Origin: Rhizobiaceae bacterium
Lineage (GTDB): Bacteria > Pseudomonadota > Alphaproteobacteria > Rhizobiales > Rhizobiaceae
Direction: 5' to 3'
Assembly (NCBI GenBank): GCA_025698895.1
Contig: JAILWO010000002.1
Location: 806,001 to 870,000 of the forward strand
Length of the DNA: 64,000 nucleotides
In this document: one piece after another, positions 36,355 to 45,615 of the stretch
How positions within the stretch are numbered: the stretch's first letter is position 1
How the letters are laid out: each line of letters starts with the position of its first letter
Program-made: the position numbers and the translations under genes
Notes under the pieces: model-generated
The model's input: only the letters and a program-made list of their open reading frames with translations
Told to the model about the DNA's origin: nothing
Database searches by the model: none

Positions 36355-38010
36355 GTGGAGAACGTTCAGGCCGGCCAACGAACTGACGAAGACACAATTG
36401 CGCCGCGCCGCCGGGGGTTGTCCCGCGCGGCTTCGCTCGGGTTTCATCCCTTCCTGTTCGCCGCCGCGTCGGTGCTCGGGCTGGGCGCCTCGAATCTCAG
36501 GGAAGTCTATTTCACGGATGTGGCGCCCGCTCTCGCCGCCGTGCTCGCGCTTGCGCTGGTGCTGTTCGTCGCGTTCGGCGCGGTCCTCAGGACGTTCGGA
36601 GCGAAGGCGGCGCTGCTCGCCAGCATCGCGATCGTGGCGGGGCTCTATTATGCCGAACTGGTGGACGCGGCGAACCGCTATCTCGGCCTCGGCCTTTCAC
36701 CGGTCGCGATGCTGCCCTTCATGCTGGCGGCACTCGGGCTGCTTGTCGCGGCGGGGGCGTGGCTGCGCGCCGACCTGACGCCGGCCAACGCGGTGCTGAA
36801 CTGCATCGCGCTGGCGGTTCTGATCCCGCCCGCATGGAGCGTGGCATCCAATGCCTGGACGCTCGGCGGCGGATCGTCGCTTGCCGCAGAAGCCCCGGAC
36901 GAGCTGACGCACACGGCCGGCATCGCGTCGCCCGGTGCCGGCATGGCCGGAGCGCGGCAGCGACCGGACATCTACTACTTCATCTTCGACCGCTACGGGT
37001 CGCAGTCCGTGCTGGCCGACCATTACGGTTTCGACAATAGCGGGATGACGGACTTCCTGGAGGAGAACGGCTTCTACGTCGCCTCCGAAAGCCGCGCCAA
37101 CTATCTGAAGACGGCGCATTCGCTCGCCTCCACCTTCCACATGGATTATCTCGATTTCCTGAAGGAGGACCCGCGCAGCGAGACCGGAGCGTGGCATCCG
37201 ATCTACGACATGGTGAAGGACCACCGCGTCGGCCATTTCCTGAAATCCCAGGACTACCGGTTCATCCAGATCGGCGCCTGGTGGGCGCCGACGCAGGCAA
37301 GCCCGCTGGCCGACGAGAACCACAGGTTCGGCTTCACCGAATTCGACAACCGCTATCTCGGCAAGACGATCGTGCCCGCCATGCTCGACGCGGTGGCGCC
37401 GGAGAGCACGGTCGCGCGGCGCCTGCAATGGGATAACGGCCAGTGCCAGCGCGTGCCGAAGCAGATCGAGAAGGTGAAGGAGATCGCGCGGCGCGACGGG
37501 CCGACCTTCACCTTCGTGCACATATTGGTGCCGCACGATCCGTATGTCTTCACATCGGACGGTCGCTGCCTGCGGCCGGAGGAAATGAGGAAGCGCAAGC
37601 AGCCTGAGGCCTATATCGAGCAGGTGCGCTACGCCAATTCGCTGATCAGGGATTTCGTCCCGGCGCTGCTGGAGGAAGACGGACCCAAGCCGGTCATCAT
37701 CATCCAGGCCGACGAAGGGCCGTTCCCGAAGCGCTATCGCGGTGGAAACCGGTCGTGGCACGAGGCGACGCGCGACGAGCTCGACATCAAGACCGGCATT
37801 CTCAACGCGTTCTATTTCCCCGACGGCGACTATGGCGACCTGGACCCGGGCATCACCTCTGTGAACACGTTCCGGGTTGTGTTCGACAAATATTTCGGCA
37901 CGAAGCTCGGGCGCCTGCCGGACCGGGTCTATGCCTTTCCGGACATCTTCCAGATCTATGATTTCCACGAGATCACGGACGATCTCCCCCCGCCGCGGCC
38001 AGGTACCTAA
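36355..38010 (+). CDS. membrane-anchored sulfatase/alkaline-phosphatase superfamily protein
   Basis: 551 residues. About four to five membrane helices lie in the first 160 residues, then an extracytoplasmic hydrolase domain starts at RPDIYYFIFDRYGSQSVLADHYGFDN. Metal-site-like segments are FIFDRYG, FVHILVPHDPY and IIIQADEGPFPKRYRG. The sulfatase CxPxR motif is absent; a Thr/Ser in SRANYLKTAHSLASTF may be the nucleophile, as in phosphoethanolamine or phosphoglycerol transferases (inference). It probably modifies an envelope glycan or lipid. GTG start with GGAGG eleven bases upstream. Its stop overlaps the convergent phosphoesterase stop by four bases. Confidence 0.78.
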   Translation: MENVQAGQRTDEDTIAPRRRGLSRAASLGFHPFLFAAASVLGLGASNLREVYFTDVAPALAAVLALALVLFVAFGAVLRTFGAKAALLASIAIVAGLYYAELVDAANRYLGLGLSPVAMLPFMLAALGLLVAAGAWLRADLTPANAVLNCIALAVLIPPAWSVASNAWTLGGGSSLAAEAPDELTHTAGIASPGAGMAGARQRPDIYYFIFDRYGSQSVLADHYGFDNSGMTDFLEENGFYVASESRANYLKTAHSLASTFHMDYLDFLKEDPRSETGAWHPIYDMVKDHRVGHFLKSQDYRFIQIGAWWAPTQASPLADENHRFGFTEFDNRYLGKTIVPAMLDAVAPESTVARRLQWDNGQCQRVPKQIEKVKEIARRDGPTFTFVHILVPHDPYVFTSDGRCLRPEEMRKRKQPEAYIEQVRYANSLIRDFVPALLEEDGPKPVIIIQADEGPFPKRYRGGNRSWHEATRDELDIKTGILNAFYFPDGDYGDLDPGITSVNTFRVVFDKYFGTKLGRLPDRVYAFPDIFQIYDFHEITDDLPPPRPGT

Positions 38011-38804
38011 AAATCGCGGCTCGGGCCGTAATCGCCGATCGGCACGACATGCGAGACCATGCCGGTCTCCGGGGACCAGGCATGCAGCGCGAAGGCCGGC
38101 GGTTCATGGACGTATCGGACCGGCTCTCCCGGACGCAGGTCGAGCGCGAGCTGATGCGCGACGCCGGGCGCGATGAAGCCGATCGTGCCGGCCCAGCGGC
38201 GGAAGATCGGGCGATGGTGATGCCCGGTAACGACACGCTCGATTTCGGAATGCTCTTCCACCAGCCTCTGAAATGAGCCTGCGGTCCGGCACATCGTGCC
38301 GTCCATTGCGCCGATGCCGGTGGCGAACGGCGGATGGTGCATGAAGACCAGCGTAGGGCGGCCGTCCCCTTCGGCGAGCCGCGCGGCGAACCACATCTCC
38401 CTTTCCGCGCAGATCTCGCCGCCGACCGCGCCCGGCACGGCCGTGTCGAGAGCGACGAGGCGGACCGGGAAATCCTCGACGACATAATGCAGGAAACCGT
38501 CGTCCCGGCGCAGATAGGGACAGGCGTCGGCGAGGCAGTCGCGCATGACTTCGCGCTTGTCGTGGTTGCCGGGTATGACGAAGACCGGCATCGGCAGCCG
38601 CGAGAGAAGGGCGCGCGCGGCGGCATAGGATTCCGGGCGTCCGCCGTCGGCGATGTCGCCCGTGAGCAGCACGCAATCGGGCGAAGGGTCGAGCGACGCG
38701 ACCGCGTCGATGGCCCGCCGCGTCATCGCATGGGTATCGATGCCGGCATAGGCCGTCTCGCCCGGCAGGCGAAGATGGAAATCACTGATCTGCGCGATGA
38801 GCAT
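38007..38804 (-). CDS. metallophosphoesterase (CpdA-like)
   Basis: 265 residues with all calcineurin-like metal motifs: MLIAQISDFHLRLPG (D-x-H), LLTGDIADGG, FVIPGNHD, MHHPPF and GHHHRPIF. The closest group is class III cyclic-nucleotide phosphodiesterases (CpdA), though the true substrate cannot be read. Cytosolic; no signal peptide. The longer frame to 38861 is discarded because the D-x-H strand normally begins within ten residues of the start. Confidence 0.87.
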   Translation of the reverse strand: MLIAQISDFHLRLPGETAYAGIDTHAMTRRAIDAVASLDPSPDCVLLTGDIADGGRPESYAAARALLSRLPMPVFVIPGNHDKREVMRDCLADACPYLRRDDGFLHYVVEDFPVRLVALDTAVPGAVGGEICAEREMWFAARLAEGDGRPTLVFMHHPPFATGIGAMDGTMCRTAGSFQRLVEEHSEIERVVTGHHHRPIFRRWAGTIGFIAPGVAHQLALDLRPGEPVRYVHEPPAFALHAWSPETGMVSHVVPIGDYGPSRDF

Positions 38805-38986
38805 AAAGGCGTCCCGAAGTGGCTGCCGGGGCAGAATGCCGGGCGAAGGGCCGAGTGGCAATCTGACACATCGTGTGGATAACTAAATCGATTATATTCA
38901 CAGCCACATTACATCGTGTTACAAAAGCGACGCATGCCACGGACAGGTCCGCGAAGGACGGTCCCTGCGGTCGGGGTTTACGGAAA

Positions 38987-39907
38987 TTGCTGAACAGACG
39001 CCAGCTTCTCCGGGCGGGGGGCGCGCTCGCCCTGGCGACGCCTTTCTCGGGTTTTGGTTCCACGCTCGCGCGCGCGACGGAAGTCCCGCTCTTCCGCTTC
39101 GGCGTCGTCGCCGATCCGCAATATGCGCCGATCGCGCCGGTGCGCACGCGCTACTATTCGAACTCGCTGTGGAAGCTGAGCGAGGCGATCGCGACCTTCA
39201 ACGTCGAGAAGCTGGAATTCGTCGTCACGCTCGGCGACATCATCGACCGCGACTGGGGCAGCTATGCACATGTGCTGCCGCTCTACGAGCAGCTCGAACA
39301 TCCCAATTTCTTCCTGCTCGGGAACCATGATTTCGAGGTGGCGAGCGAATATCTGGGAGGGGTCCTGCGGACCGTCGGCCTGCAGCGCGCCTATTACGAC
39401 TTCGTCGGCGGCGGCCACCGCTTCATCGTCATCGACGGCAACGAGGTCAGCCTGTTCGCGAACGCCGAGGGCAGCGAGAACCACGCGGCGGCGCAAAAGC
39501 GCATCGCCGACATGACGGCGGCGGGGCTGGGCCACGCGCATCCGTGGAATGGCGGCATTTCGGACGAACAGTTCGCCTGGGTCGAGGAGACCATGAACAA
39601 GGCGAAGGCGGCCGGCGAGCGGGTCATCGTGATGGGCCATTATCCCATCTACCCGGTGAACTATCACAATCTCTGGGACGACGCGCGGCTGGTCGACCTG
39701 CTGACGAGCTACGACAATTTCCTGCTCTACATCAATGGCCACAACCACGCCGGCAATTACGGCTCGATCGGCCGGAGGCACTTCGTCAACTTCAAGGGCA
39801 TGGTGGAGACGCCCGATACCACCGCCTATTCGATCGTCGAGGTCCACGAGGATCGCGTCGAAATCCGTGCTTTCGGCGTCGAGGAGCCGCGCAGCCTGCT
39901 GCTTTGA
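38987..39907 (+). CDS. secreted metallophosphoesterase with Tat-like signal
   Basis: About 306 residues if the TTG at 38987 is used. The N-terminus LLNRRQLLRAGGALALATPFSGFG has a twin-arginine-like NRRQLLR followed by a hydrophobic segment, so Tat export is likely. The phosphoesterase motifs are FGVVADPQYA (D-x-Q rather than D-x-H), LGDIIDRDWG, LLGNHDFEV, MGHYPIYP and INGHNHAGN, close to the ADPRibase-Mn/manganese phosphoesterase group. The frame stays open to a GTG at 38873, but that leader lacks a recognisable ribosome site and has a poor signal shape; the start is uncertain. Confidence 0.78.
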   Translation: MLNRRQLLRAGGALALATPFSGFGSTLARATEVPLFRFGVVADPQYAPIAPVRTRYYSNSLWKLSEAIATFNVEKLEFVVTLGDIIDRDWGSYAHVLPLYEQLEHPNFFLLGNHDFEVASEYLGGVLRTVGLQRAYYDFVGGGHRFIVIDGNEVSLFANAEGSENHAAAQKRIADMTAAGLGHAHPWNGGISDEQFAWVEETMNKAKAAGERVIVMGHYPIYPVNYHNLWDDARLVDLLTSYDNFLLYINGHNHAGNYGSIGRRHFVNFKGMVETPDTTAYSIVEVHEDRVEIRAFGVEEPRSLLL

Positions 39908-39983
39908 GGCGACGGGGAGGACGGGATGTCGGGCCGATGACCCCATCCCTCGGACCCCTTGCCGGCGGCGCGGCTGGAAGAGG

Positions 39984-41270
39984 TCAGCCGGCCTTCAGCG
40001 CCCGTCCGGCCAGCCAGAAATGGACCGCGCCCAGCACGCCGAGCAATTGAAGTACGACCAGCGCGTAACGCAGCGATTCCTCACCGGCGGAGGCAAAGAC
40101 CCACTGGCTGAGTGCGCCGACCACGATCGGGCTCAGCCCGATGCCGATGAAGCTGGTCAGGAACAGGAAGATCGCCGAGGCGACAGGGCGCACCATCGGC
40201 GGCACGCGCTCGTGGAGCGTGGAGATCGACGGGCCAACGAAGATCGCGCTCGTCATGGCGGGAAGCAGGAACAGGATCAGCGCCAGCCAGGATGCCTCTA
40301 CGAGGAAGAAGCCGACCGTGAATGGCTTCGTCGCGAGCAAGACGAGGGCGATCAGCCACAGGCTCCAGCGAATGTCACGGGCGCCGAGGCGATCGGAGTA
40401 ATAGCCGCCCGCCCAGGTGCCCAGCCCGCCGCCGATGCCGATGACCAGCGCCAGATAGGTTCCCGCGCCCGTCAGCGAAAAGCCGTGGGAGCGCAGGAGA
40501 AAGGACGGCAGCCAGGTCAACGCGCCATAGGCCACCATCGAGGACAGCAGCGCGCCCAGCGTGACATGGCGCAGCACCGGGTCAGTGAAGATGCGGCGCG
40601 CGGTATCGGAAAGCGTGGACATGGCGCCGGCCGCGACGCTGCCGGGTTCGGCGCGATCGCCTTCGGGCTCCGCGACCATGAACCTGAACAACAGGGCGGT
40701 CGTGACCGTGACCGCCCCGGACAGGAAGAAGGCAGTGCGCCAGCCGTAGAATTGCGCGACCACGCCGCCGACGAGAAACGCCAGGAAGATGCCGACATTG
40801 ACGCCGGCCGACACCACGGCGAGCGCGGTGGCGCGCTTGCCCGTCTGGTAGAGCGCCGAGACGATGGCATGCGAGGCCGGCAGAAAGCCCGCTTCGCCTA
40901 TCCCGACGCCGACGCGCGCCAGCAGAAGATGCGCAAAGGACTGGGCGGCGCCGGTCAGGGCGGTCATCATGCCCCACACGATCGCCGACAGCGAGACGAG
41001 CCCGACGCGGCTGTGGCGCACGACCCAGAGCGAGGCCGGAATGCCGAGCGTCGTGTAAAGGGCGGCGAAGGCCAAGCCGGAGAGCAGTCCAAGCTGGATG
41101 TCGGACAGCGCGAACTCGGCCCGGATTGGCTCGAGCACGATGGCGATGAGCTGCCGGTCGAGATGGTTGAGCGCCGACAGTGCGGTCAGCAGCACGAGGG
41201 CGGCGCGGCGCGCGCGTCCGGTGTCGACCGAAGCGTCGACATGCGTCAGAACCTGGCCCGTCTGCATCAT
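39984..41270 (-). CDS. MFS transporter (spinster-like)
   Basis: 428 residues, twelve helices. MFS signatures include LNHLDRQLIAIVLEPIRAEFALSDIQLGLLSGLAFAALYTTLGIP, LLLARVGVGIGEAGFLPASHAIVSALY and YYSDRLGARDIRWSLW, similar to the spinster-type subfamily. Substrate unknown; many relatives move organic acids or lipids. Single gene; a GAGGG lies right before two adjacent ATG codons at 41270 and 41267, of which the second has the better spacing. Confidence 0.88.
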   Translation of the reverse strand: MMQTGQVLTHVDASVDTGRARRAALVLLTALSALNHLDRQLIAIVLEPIRAEFALSDIQLGLLSGLAFAALYTTLGIPASLWVVRHSRVGLVSLSAIVWGMMTALTGAAQSFAHLLLARVGVGIGEAGFLPASHAIVSALYQTGKRATALAVVSAGVNVGIFLAFLVGGVVAQFYGWRTAFFLSGAVTVTTALLFRFMVAEPEGDRAEPGSVAAGAMSTLSDTARRIFTDPVLRHVTLGALLSSMVAYGALTWLPSFLLRSHGFSLTGAGTYLALVIGIGGGLGTWAGGYYSDRLGARDIRWSLWLIALVLLATKPFTVGFFLVEASWLALILFLLPAMTSAIFVGPSISTLHERVPPMVRPVASAIFLFLTSFIGIGLSPIVVGALSQWVFASAGEESLRYALVVLQLLGVLGAVHFWLAGRALKAG

Positions 41271-41381
41271 CCCTCGCGGCTGTCGCCCGACCTTGGCAAG
41301 ACGAGATCATCCTGCCTGCGCGTATTTTAACCGATGATGGTTAAGAATAGTGGAACGGCCGCCGCACGGCCTCGTCCTGCC

Positions 41382-42503
41382 CTACACGTAGAGGAGAGAG
41401 ACCGCGCCGCCGGCATGGCGCTCGATGCGGCCGGCGAGGTCGAGCTCCAGGATCACGAGATAGACCTGGGCGGGGTGCAGGCCGGTGTGACGGATGATCT
41501 CGTCGATGGCGGTGGGCGTGGGGCCGAGCGCCTCGAGGATCAGCGCGCGCTCGCTGTCGCCCGGCGGCGGCGTCGCATAGAGGTCGGGCGGCTCTTCCAG
41601 CGGCCGGACGGGCAAGGGCCGACCGACGAGAGGCGCGATCTCACTCACGACGTCGGAGGCTTCGGTGACAAGGAGGGCGCCTTCCTTGAGCAGCTTGTTG
41701 GTGCCCCAGGCCCGCGGATCGAGCGGCGAGCCGGGGACGGCGAAGACGAGACGCCCCATCTCGCCGGCGAGCCTGGCACTGATCAGCGATCCCGACCGGT
41801 TGGCGGCCTCGACGACCAGCAGCCCGAGCGAAAGGCCGGCGATGATGCGGTTGCGGCGTGGAAAATCGCGGGCGCGCGGCTCCCAGCCGAACGGCATTTC
41901 GGAGACGACGGCGCCGCCGCGATGGGCGATCTCGGCGCACAGCTCTACATTCTCGGGCGGGTAGGGGCGGTCGAGCCCTCCCGCCAGGACGGCGACCGTG
42001 CCGGTGGCGAGCGCGCCTTCATGGGCGGCGCGGTCGATGCCGCGGGCGAGCCCGGACACGATCGCGTGCCCGCCCGAACCGAGTTCGCCCGCGATATTCC
42101 TGGCGAAGCGGATGCCCGCCAGCGAAGCGTTGCGCGCGCCGACGATCGCCACGGAAGGAAGCGTAAACACCTTCGGTTCTCCGAGGACGGCCAGGAGCGG
42201 CGGCGGATGGTCCATGCCGCGCAGCGTGGCGGGATAATCGGCCTCGCCGACCGCCACGAAGCGCGCGCCGGCGCGCCGGGCAGCCTCCATCTCGGCCTCG
42301 GCTTCGCCGGTGGTCGGGATTTTCGGGACCTTCGCGCCGATCGAGCGCGTCAGCTCCGGCAGGGCGTCGAGAGCCTCGTCGGCCGGTCCGTAGCGGTTGA
42401 TCAGATCGCGGAAGGTGGCGGGGCCGACCGTGTCGGTGCGGATGAGGCGCAGCCAGGACAGGCGCTGGCGGTCGGAGAGCCGCAGCGCACCGCCGGCCAT
42501 CAC
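41382..42503 (-). CDS. dprA: DNA-processing protein DprA
   Basis: 373 residues. A SAM-like N-terminal region is followed by the Rossmann-like DprA core ([106 protein letters not shown]). A C-terminal winged helix ([37 protein letters not shown]) completes it. It loads RecA on incoming single-stranded DNA during transformation. The start overlaps the plsY stop by four bases. Confidence 0.95.
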   Translation of the reverse strand: MMAGGALRLSDRQRLSWLRLIRTDTVGPATFRDLINRYGPADEALDALPELTRSIGAKVPKIPTTGEAEAEMEAARRAGARFVAVGEADYPATLRGMDHPPPLLAVLGEPKVFTLPSVAIVGARNASLAGIRFARNIAGELGSGGHAIVSGLARGIDRAAHEGALATGTVAVLAGGLDRPYPPENVELCAEIAHRGGAVVSEMPFGWEPRARDFPRRNRIIAGLSLGLLVVEAANRSGSLISARLAGEMGRLVFAVPGSPLDPRAWGTNKLLKEGALLVTEASDVVSEIAPLVGRPLPVRPLEEPPDLYATPPPGDSERALILEALGPTPTAIDEIIRHTGLHPAQVYLVILELDLAGRIERHAGGAVSLLYV

Positions 42504-43117
42504 CCGCGCGCCCCGATGCGAGTTTCCTCACCCGCCAGAAGCCGGCGGATGTTGGCATGGTGCTTGGCGAAAACGATGATGCTCATCACGGCAAACAGCA
42601 GCGCGACATCGGAAAGGCCGAGCCACCACAGCACCAGCGGCACGGCGACGGTCGCCACCAGAGCCGCAAGCGAGGAATAGCGCGTGGCGAAGGCGACCCC
42701 GAGCCAGACGACGGCGAAGGCGAGCGCGCCCTGCCAGGCGAGCGCGACGAGCACGCCGAGATAGGTCGCGACGCCCTTCCCGCCTCGAAAGCCCAGCCAG
42801 ACAGGGAACAGATGGCCGAGAAAGGCGCCGAAGCCGGCCGCGAGCGTAAAGGGCGGTCCGATGGTGGCGGAGGCAAGCAGAACCGCCACCGCGCCCTTGA
42901 GTGCGTCGAGCGCCAGGGTGAGCGCGGCGAGCTTCCGGTTTCCGGTGCGCAGCACATTGGTGGCGCCAATATTGCCGGAGCCGATCTTGCGCACGTCCCC
43001 CAGCCCGGCCATGCGCGTGATGATGAAGCCGAAGGGAATAGATCCGAGCAGATAGCCGAGCAGGATCACACCGATGAGGATAAGCGGGCCTTCGGCGCCG
43101 ATGATCGGATCGGTCAT
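42500..43117 (-). CDS. plsY: glycerol-3-phosphate acyltransferase PlsY
   Basis: 205 residues with the PlsY motifs [35 protein letters not shown] and [13 protein letters not shown], and five hydrophobic helices. It acylates glycerol-3-phosphate using acyl-phosphate, the first step of phospholipid synthesis at the inner membrane. ATG 43117 is chosen over a GTG six bases earlier because the GGGAGGG sits at proper distance only from the ATG. Coupled to dprA. Confidence 0.96.
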   Translation of the reverse strand: MTDPIIGAEGPLILIGVILLGYLLGSIPFGFIITRMAGLGDVRKIGSGNIGATNVLRTGNRKLAALTLALDALKGAVAVLLASATIGPPFTLAAGFGAFLGHLFPVWLGFRGGKGVATYLGVLVALAWQGALAFAVVWLGVAFATRYSSLAALVATVAVPLVLWWLGLSDVALLFAVMSIIVFAKHHANIRRLLAGEETRIGARG

Positions 43118-43216
43118 GAACACTCCCTCCCGTCCTGATTGCAGCGACGCCCCGCACCTCGGAAATGCCTTGAACCGGCGACGGACGCAAGCGGGAGAAT
43201 GCAGGCGTCCATTCGA

Positions 43217-44512
43217 TCAGACGGGACCCGCTTCGAAAACCGTCCTGCCGCCGACCATGGTTTGCAACACCCGGCCCTGAAGCCGCGCGCCCTCGAAGCA
43301 GGTATTCTTCGAAAGTGAGCGGATGTCGTTTTCCCGCACGACCCAGGGTTCGTCGAGGTCGACGAGGATGAGGTCCGCCGGCGCTCCGGGTCTGAGTGTG
43401 CCGGCGTCGAGGCCGAAGAGGCGCGCGGGCGAGGTCGACAGCGCGTCGACGAGCCGGATCAGCGGCACCTCGCCATTGTGATGGAGCCGCAGCGCAGCCC
43501 CCAGCAGGGTCTCCAGCCCGATCGCGCCGGGCGAGGCTTCCGAAAAGGGCAGCCGCTTGGTGTCGACGTCCTGCGGATCGTGCGAAGAGACGATGATGTC
43601 GACCGTGCCGTCGCGCAGCGCCTCGACCATCGCCTGCCGGTCCTCCTCCGCGCGCAGCGGCGGCGCGAGCCGGAAGAAGGTGCGATAGGCGCCAACGTCG
43701 TTTTCGTTGAGGGCGAGATTGGCGATCGCCACGCCGGCGCTGACATCGGCGCCGTCATCCCTGGCGCGGCGGATCGCGCCGGCCGACAGGGCGGTGGAAA
43801 TCTTCGCGGCGTGGTAGCGCGCGCCGGTGAGCCGGGCCAGCGCCAGGTCGCGCTCGAGCGGTATCGCCTCGGCCTCGCGCGGAATGCCGGGCAGGCCAAG
43901 CCAGCTCGCGAACAGGCCCTCGTTCATCACCCCGCCGGCGCCCAGATGCGGATCATGCGTCTCATGCGCGATCGTGGCGTCGAAATCGCGGGCGTAGGTC
44001 ATGGCGCGCCGCAGCAGCGCGGCGTTGGCGAGCGAGCGCCGGCCCTCGGTGAAGGCCACCGCGCCGGCGTTTCTGAGCAGGCCGAACTCCGTCATCTCGG
44101 TTCCCGCGAGGCCGCGCGTAATGGCGGCGGCGGGGTGGATGTGGACCGGCGAATTGTCGCGCGCGTTGCGGAACACGAATTCGACCAGCGCCACGTCATC
44201 GATGACTGGCGAGGTGTCGGGCATCATCACCAGCGAGGTGACGCCGCCGGCAGCGGCAGCGTGGCCGGCCGAGGCGATCGTCTCGCGATGCTCCGCACCC
44301 GGCTCGCCAATGAAGACGCGTCCGTCGACGAGGCCGGGCAGGATCGCCTTGCCGGCGCAATCGATCACCGTCGCACCCTCGAGAACGCCCTGGTTGGCCG
44401 CGGAGGCGCCGGAGGTCAGGATCGTGCCCCCGTCGACGATCAGCGTGCCGCGCTCGTCCATCCCCCGCGAGGGGTCGATGATGCGCGCGTTGGAGAAGAC
44501 GGTCGCGGTCAT
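43217..44512 (-). CDS. dihydroorotase-like protein lacking catalytic residues (PyrX type)
   Basis: 431 residues of the class I dihydroorotase fold, in operon with pyrB (four-base overlap). The metal-binding D-x-H-x-H is replaced: [18 protein letters not shown] instead of VDxHVHxREPG. The later TDHAPH is VSSHDPQ, and the STA-motif His is Lys (HAAKISTA). It is therefore probably not an active dihydroorotase but a structural partner of aspartate transcarbamylase, as described for PyrX proteins. Such forms are usual beside pyrB in rhizobia (recalled), so an active pyrC should exist elsewhere. Confidence 0.9.
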   Translation of the reverse strand: MTATVFSNARIIDPSRGMDERGTLIVDGGTILTSGASAANQGVLEGATVIDCAGKAILPGLVDGRVFIGEPGAEHRETIASAGHAAAAGGVTSLVMMPDTSPVIDDVALVEFVFRNARDNSPVHIHPAAAITRGLAGTEMTEFGLLRNAGAVAFTEGRRSLANAALLRRAMTYARDFDATIAHETHDPHLGAGGVMNEGLFASWLGLPGIPREAEAIPLERDLALARLTGARYHAAKISTALSAGAIRRARDDGADVSAGVAIANLALNENDVGAYRTFFRLAPPLRAEEDRQAMVEALRDGTVDIIVSSHDPQDVDTKRLPFSEASPGAIGLETLLGAALRLHHNGEVPLIRLVDALSTSPARLFGLDAGTLRPGAPADLILVDLDEPWVVRENDIRSLSKNTCFEGARLQGRVLQTMVGGRTVFEAGPV

Positions 44513-45471
44513 GAAGCCTGCGCCTCGTTGCGGCGCGGGTCGAGCAGCGCCTCCATCACCGCCATGCGCACGGCCACGCCCATCTCCACCTGGTCCTGGA
44601 TCAGGCTGCGCGGCCCGTCGGCGACGTCCGACGCGATCTCCACACCGCGGTTCATGGGGCCCGGATGCATGACCAGCGCGTCGGGCGCGGCATGCGCCAG
44701 CTTGGCGAGATCAAGGCCGAAATGGTGGAAATATTCGCGCACCGAGGGCACGAAGGCGCCTTCCATGCGCTCGCGCTGCAGCCTCAGCATCATCACCACG
44801 TCGGCGCCCTTCAACCCCTCGCGCATGGTGGTGTGCGGCTCCACGCCCATAGAGGCGATGCCGATGGGCAGCAGCGTGGAGGGCGCGACGGCGCGCACGC
44901 GCGCGCCCAGCGCGTTGAGCAGGATGATGTTGGAGCGCGCCACGCGCGAATGGAGGATGTCGCCGCAGATCGCGACTGCCAGCCCGGCGATCCGCCCCTT
45001 CGCCCGCCTGATCGTCAGCGCGTCGAGCAGGGCCTGGGTCGGATGTTCATGCGCGCCATCGCCGGCATTGACCACCGAGCAGCCGACCTTCTGGGAGAGC
45101 AGGGCCGCCGCGCCGGCCGAGGAATGGCGGATGACGAGGATGTCGGGCCGCATGGCGTTGAGCGTGATCGCCGTGTCGATCAGCGTCTCGCCCTTCTTGA
45201 CGGAGGAGGATGCCACCGACATGTTCATCACGTCGGCGCCGAGCCGCTTTCCGGCGAGCTCGAAGGAGGACTGCGTGCGCGTCGAGGCCTCGTAGAAGAG
45301 GTTGATATGGGTGCGTCCGCGCAGCGCCGCGGACTTCTTCTCGCCCCGCCGAGCGGTCTCGGCGGCGCGCTCGGCCCGCGCCAGAAGCAGCTCGATGTCG
45401 GAAGGGGAAAGTCCTTGGATCCCCAGCAGGTGCCGGTGGGGAAAAAGGGGAAAGTCCGCCGCGTCGCTCAT
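44509..45471 (-). CDS. pyrB: aspartate carbamoyltransferase catalytic subunit
   Basis: 320 residues. Carbamoyl-phosphate site [26 protein letters not shown], the [23 protein letters not shown] segment, and [19 protein letters not shown] near the C-terminus. It forms carbamoyl aspartate in pyrimidine synthesis. First gene of a pyrB-pyrX pair. No pyrI-like regulatory gene is next to it. Confidence 0.96.
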   Translation of the reverse strand: MSDAADFPLFPHRHLLGIQGLSPSDIELLLARAERAAETARRGEKKSAALRGRTHINLFYEASTRTQSSFELAGKRLGADVMNMSVASSSVKKGETLIDTAITLNAMRPDILVIRHSSAGAAALLSQKVGCSVVNAGDGAHEHPTQALLDALTIRRAKGRIAGLAVAICGDILHSRVARSNIILLNALGARVRAVAPSTLLPIGIASMGVEPHTTMREGLKGADVVMMLRLQRERMEGAFVPSVREYFHHFGLDLAKLAHAAPDALVMHPGPMNRGVEIASDVADGPRSLIQDQVEMGVAVRMAVMEALLDPRRNEAQAS

Positions 45472-45615
45472 CCTGGGCGCGTGCTATAGCAGGCGCGGCG
45501 CGGCCTGCAAGGCCGCGGGGCGCCGGCATCGCCGCTGTCCCCTGTGTAATTTGACGGCGCGCCGCGCTACAGGATGGTCTAGGAAGGCCGGATCAGATGG
45601 ACCAGGACGGCGATC

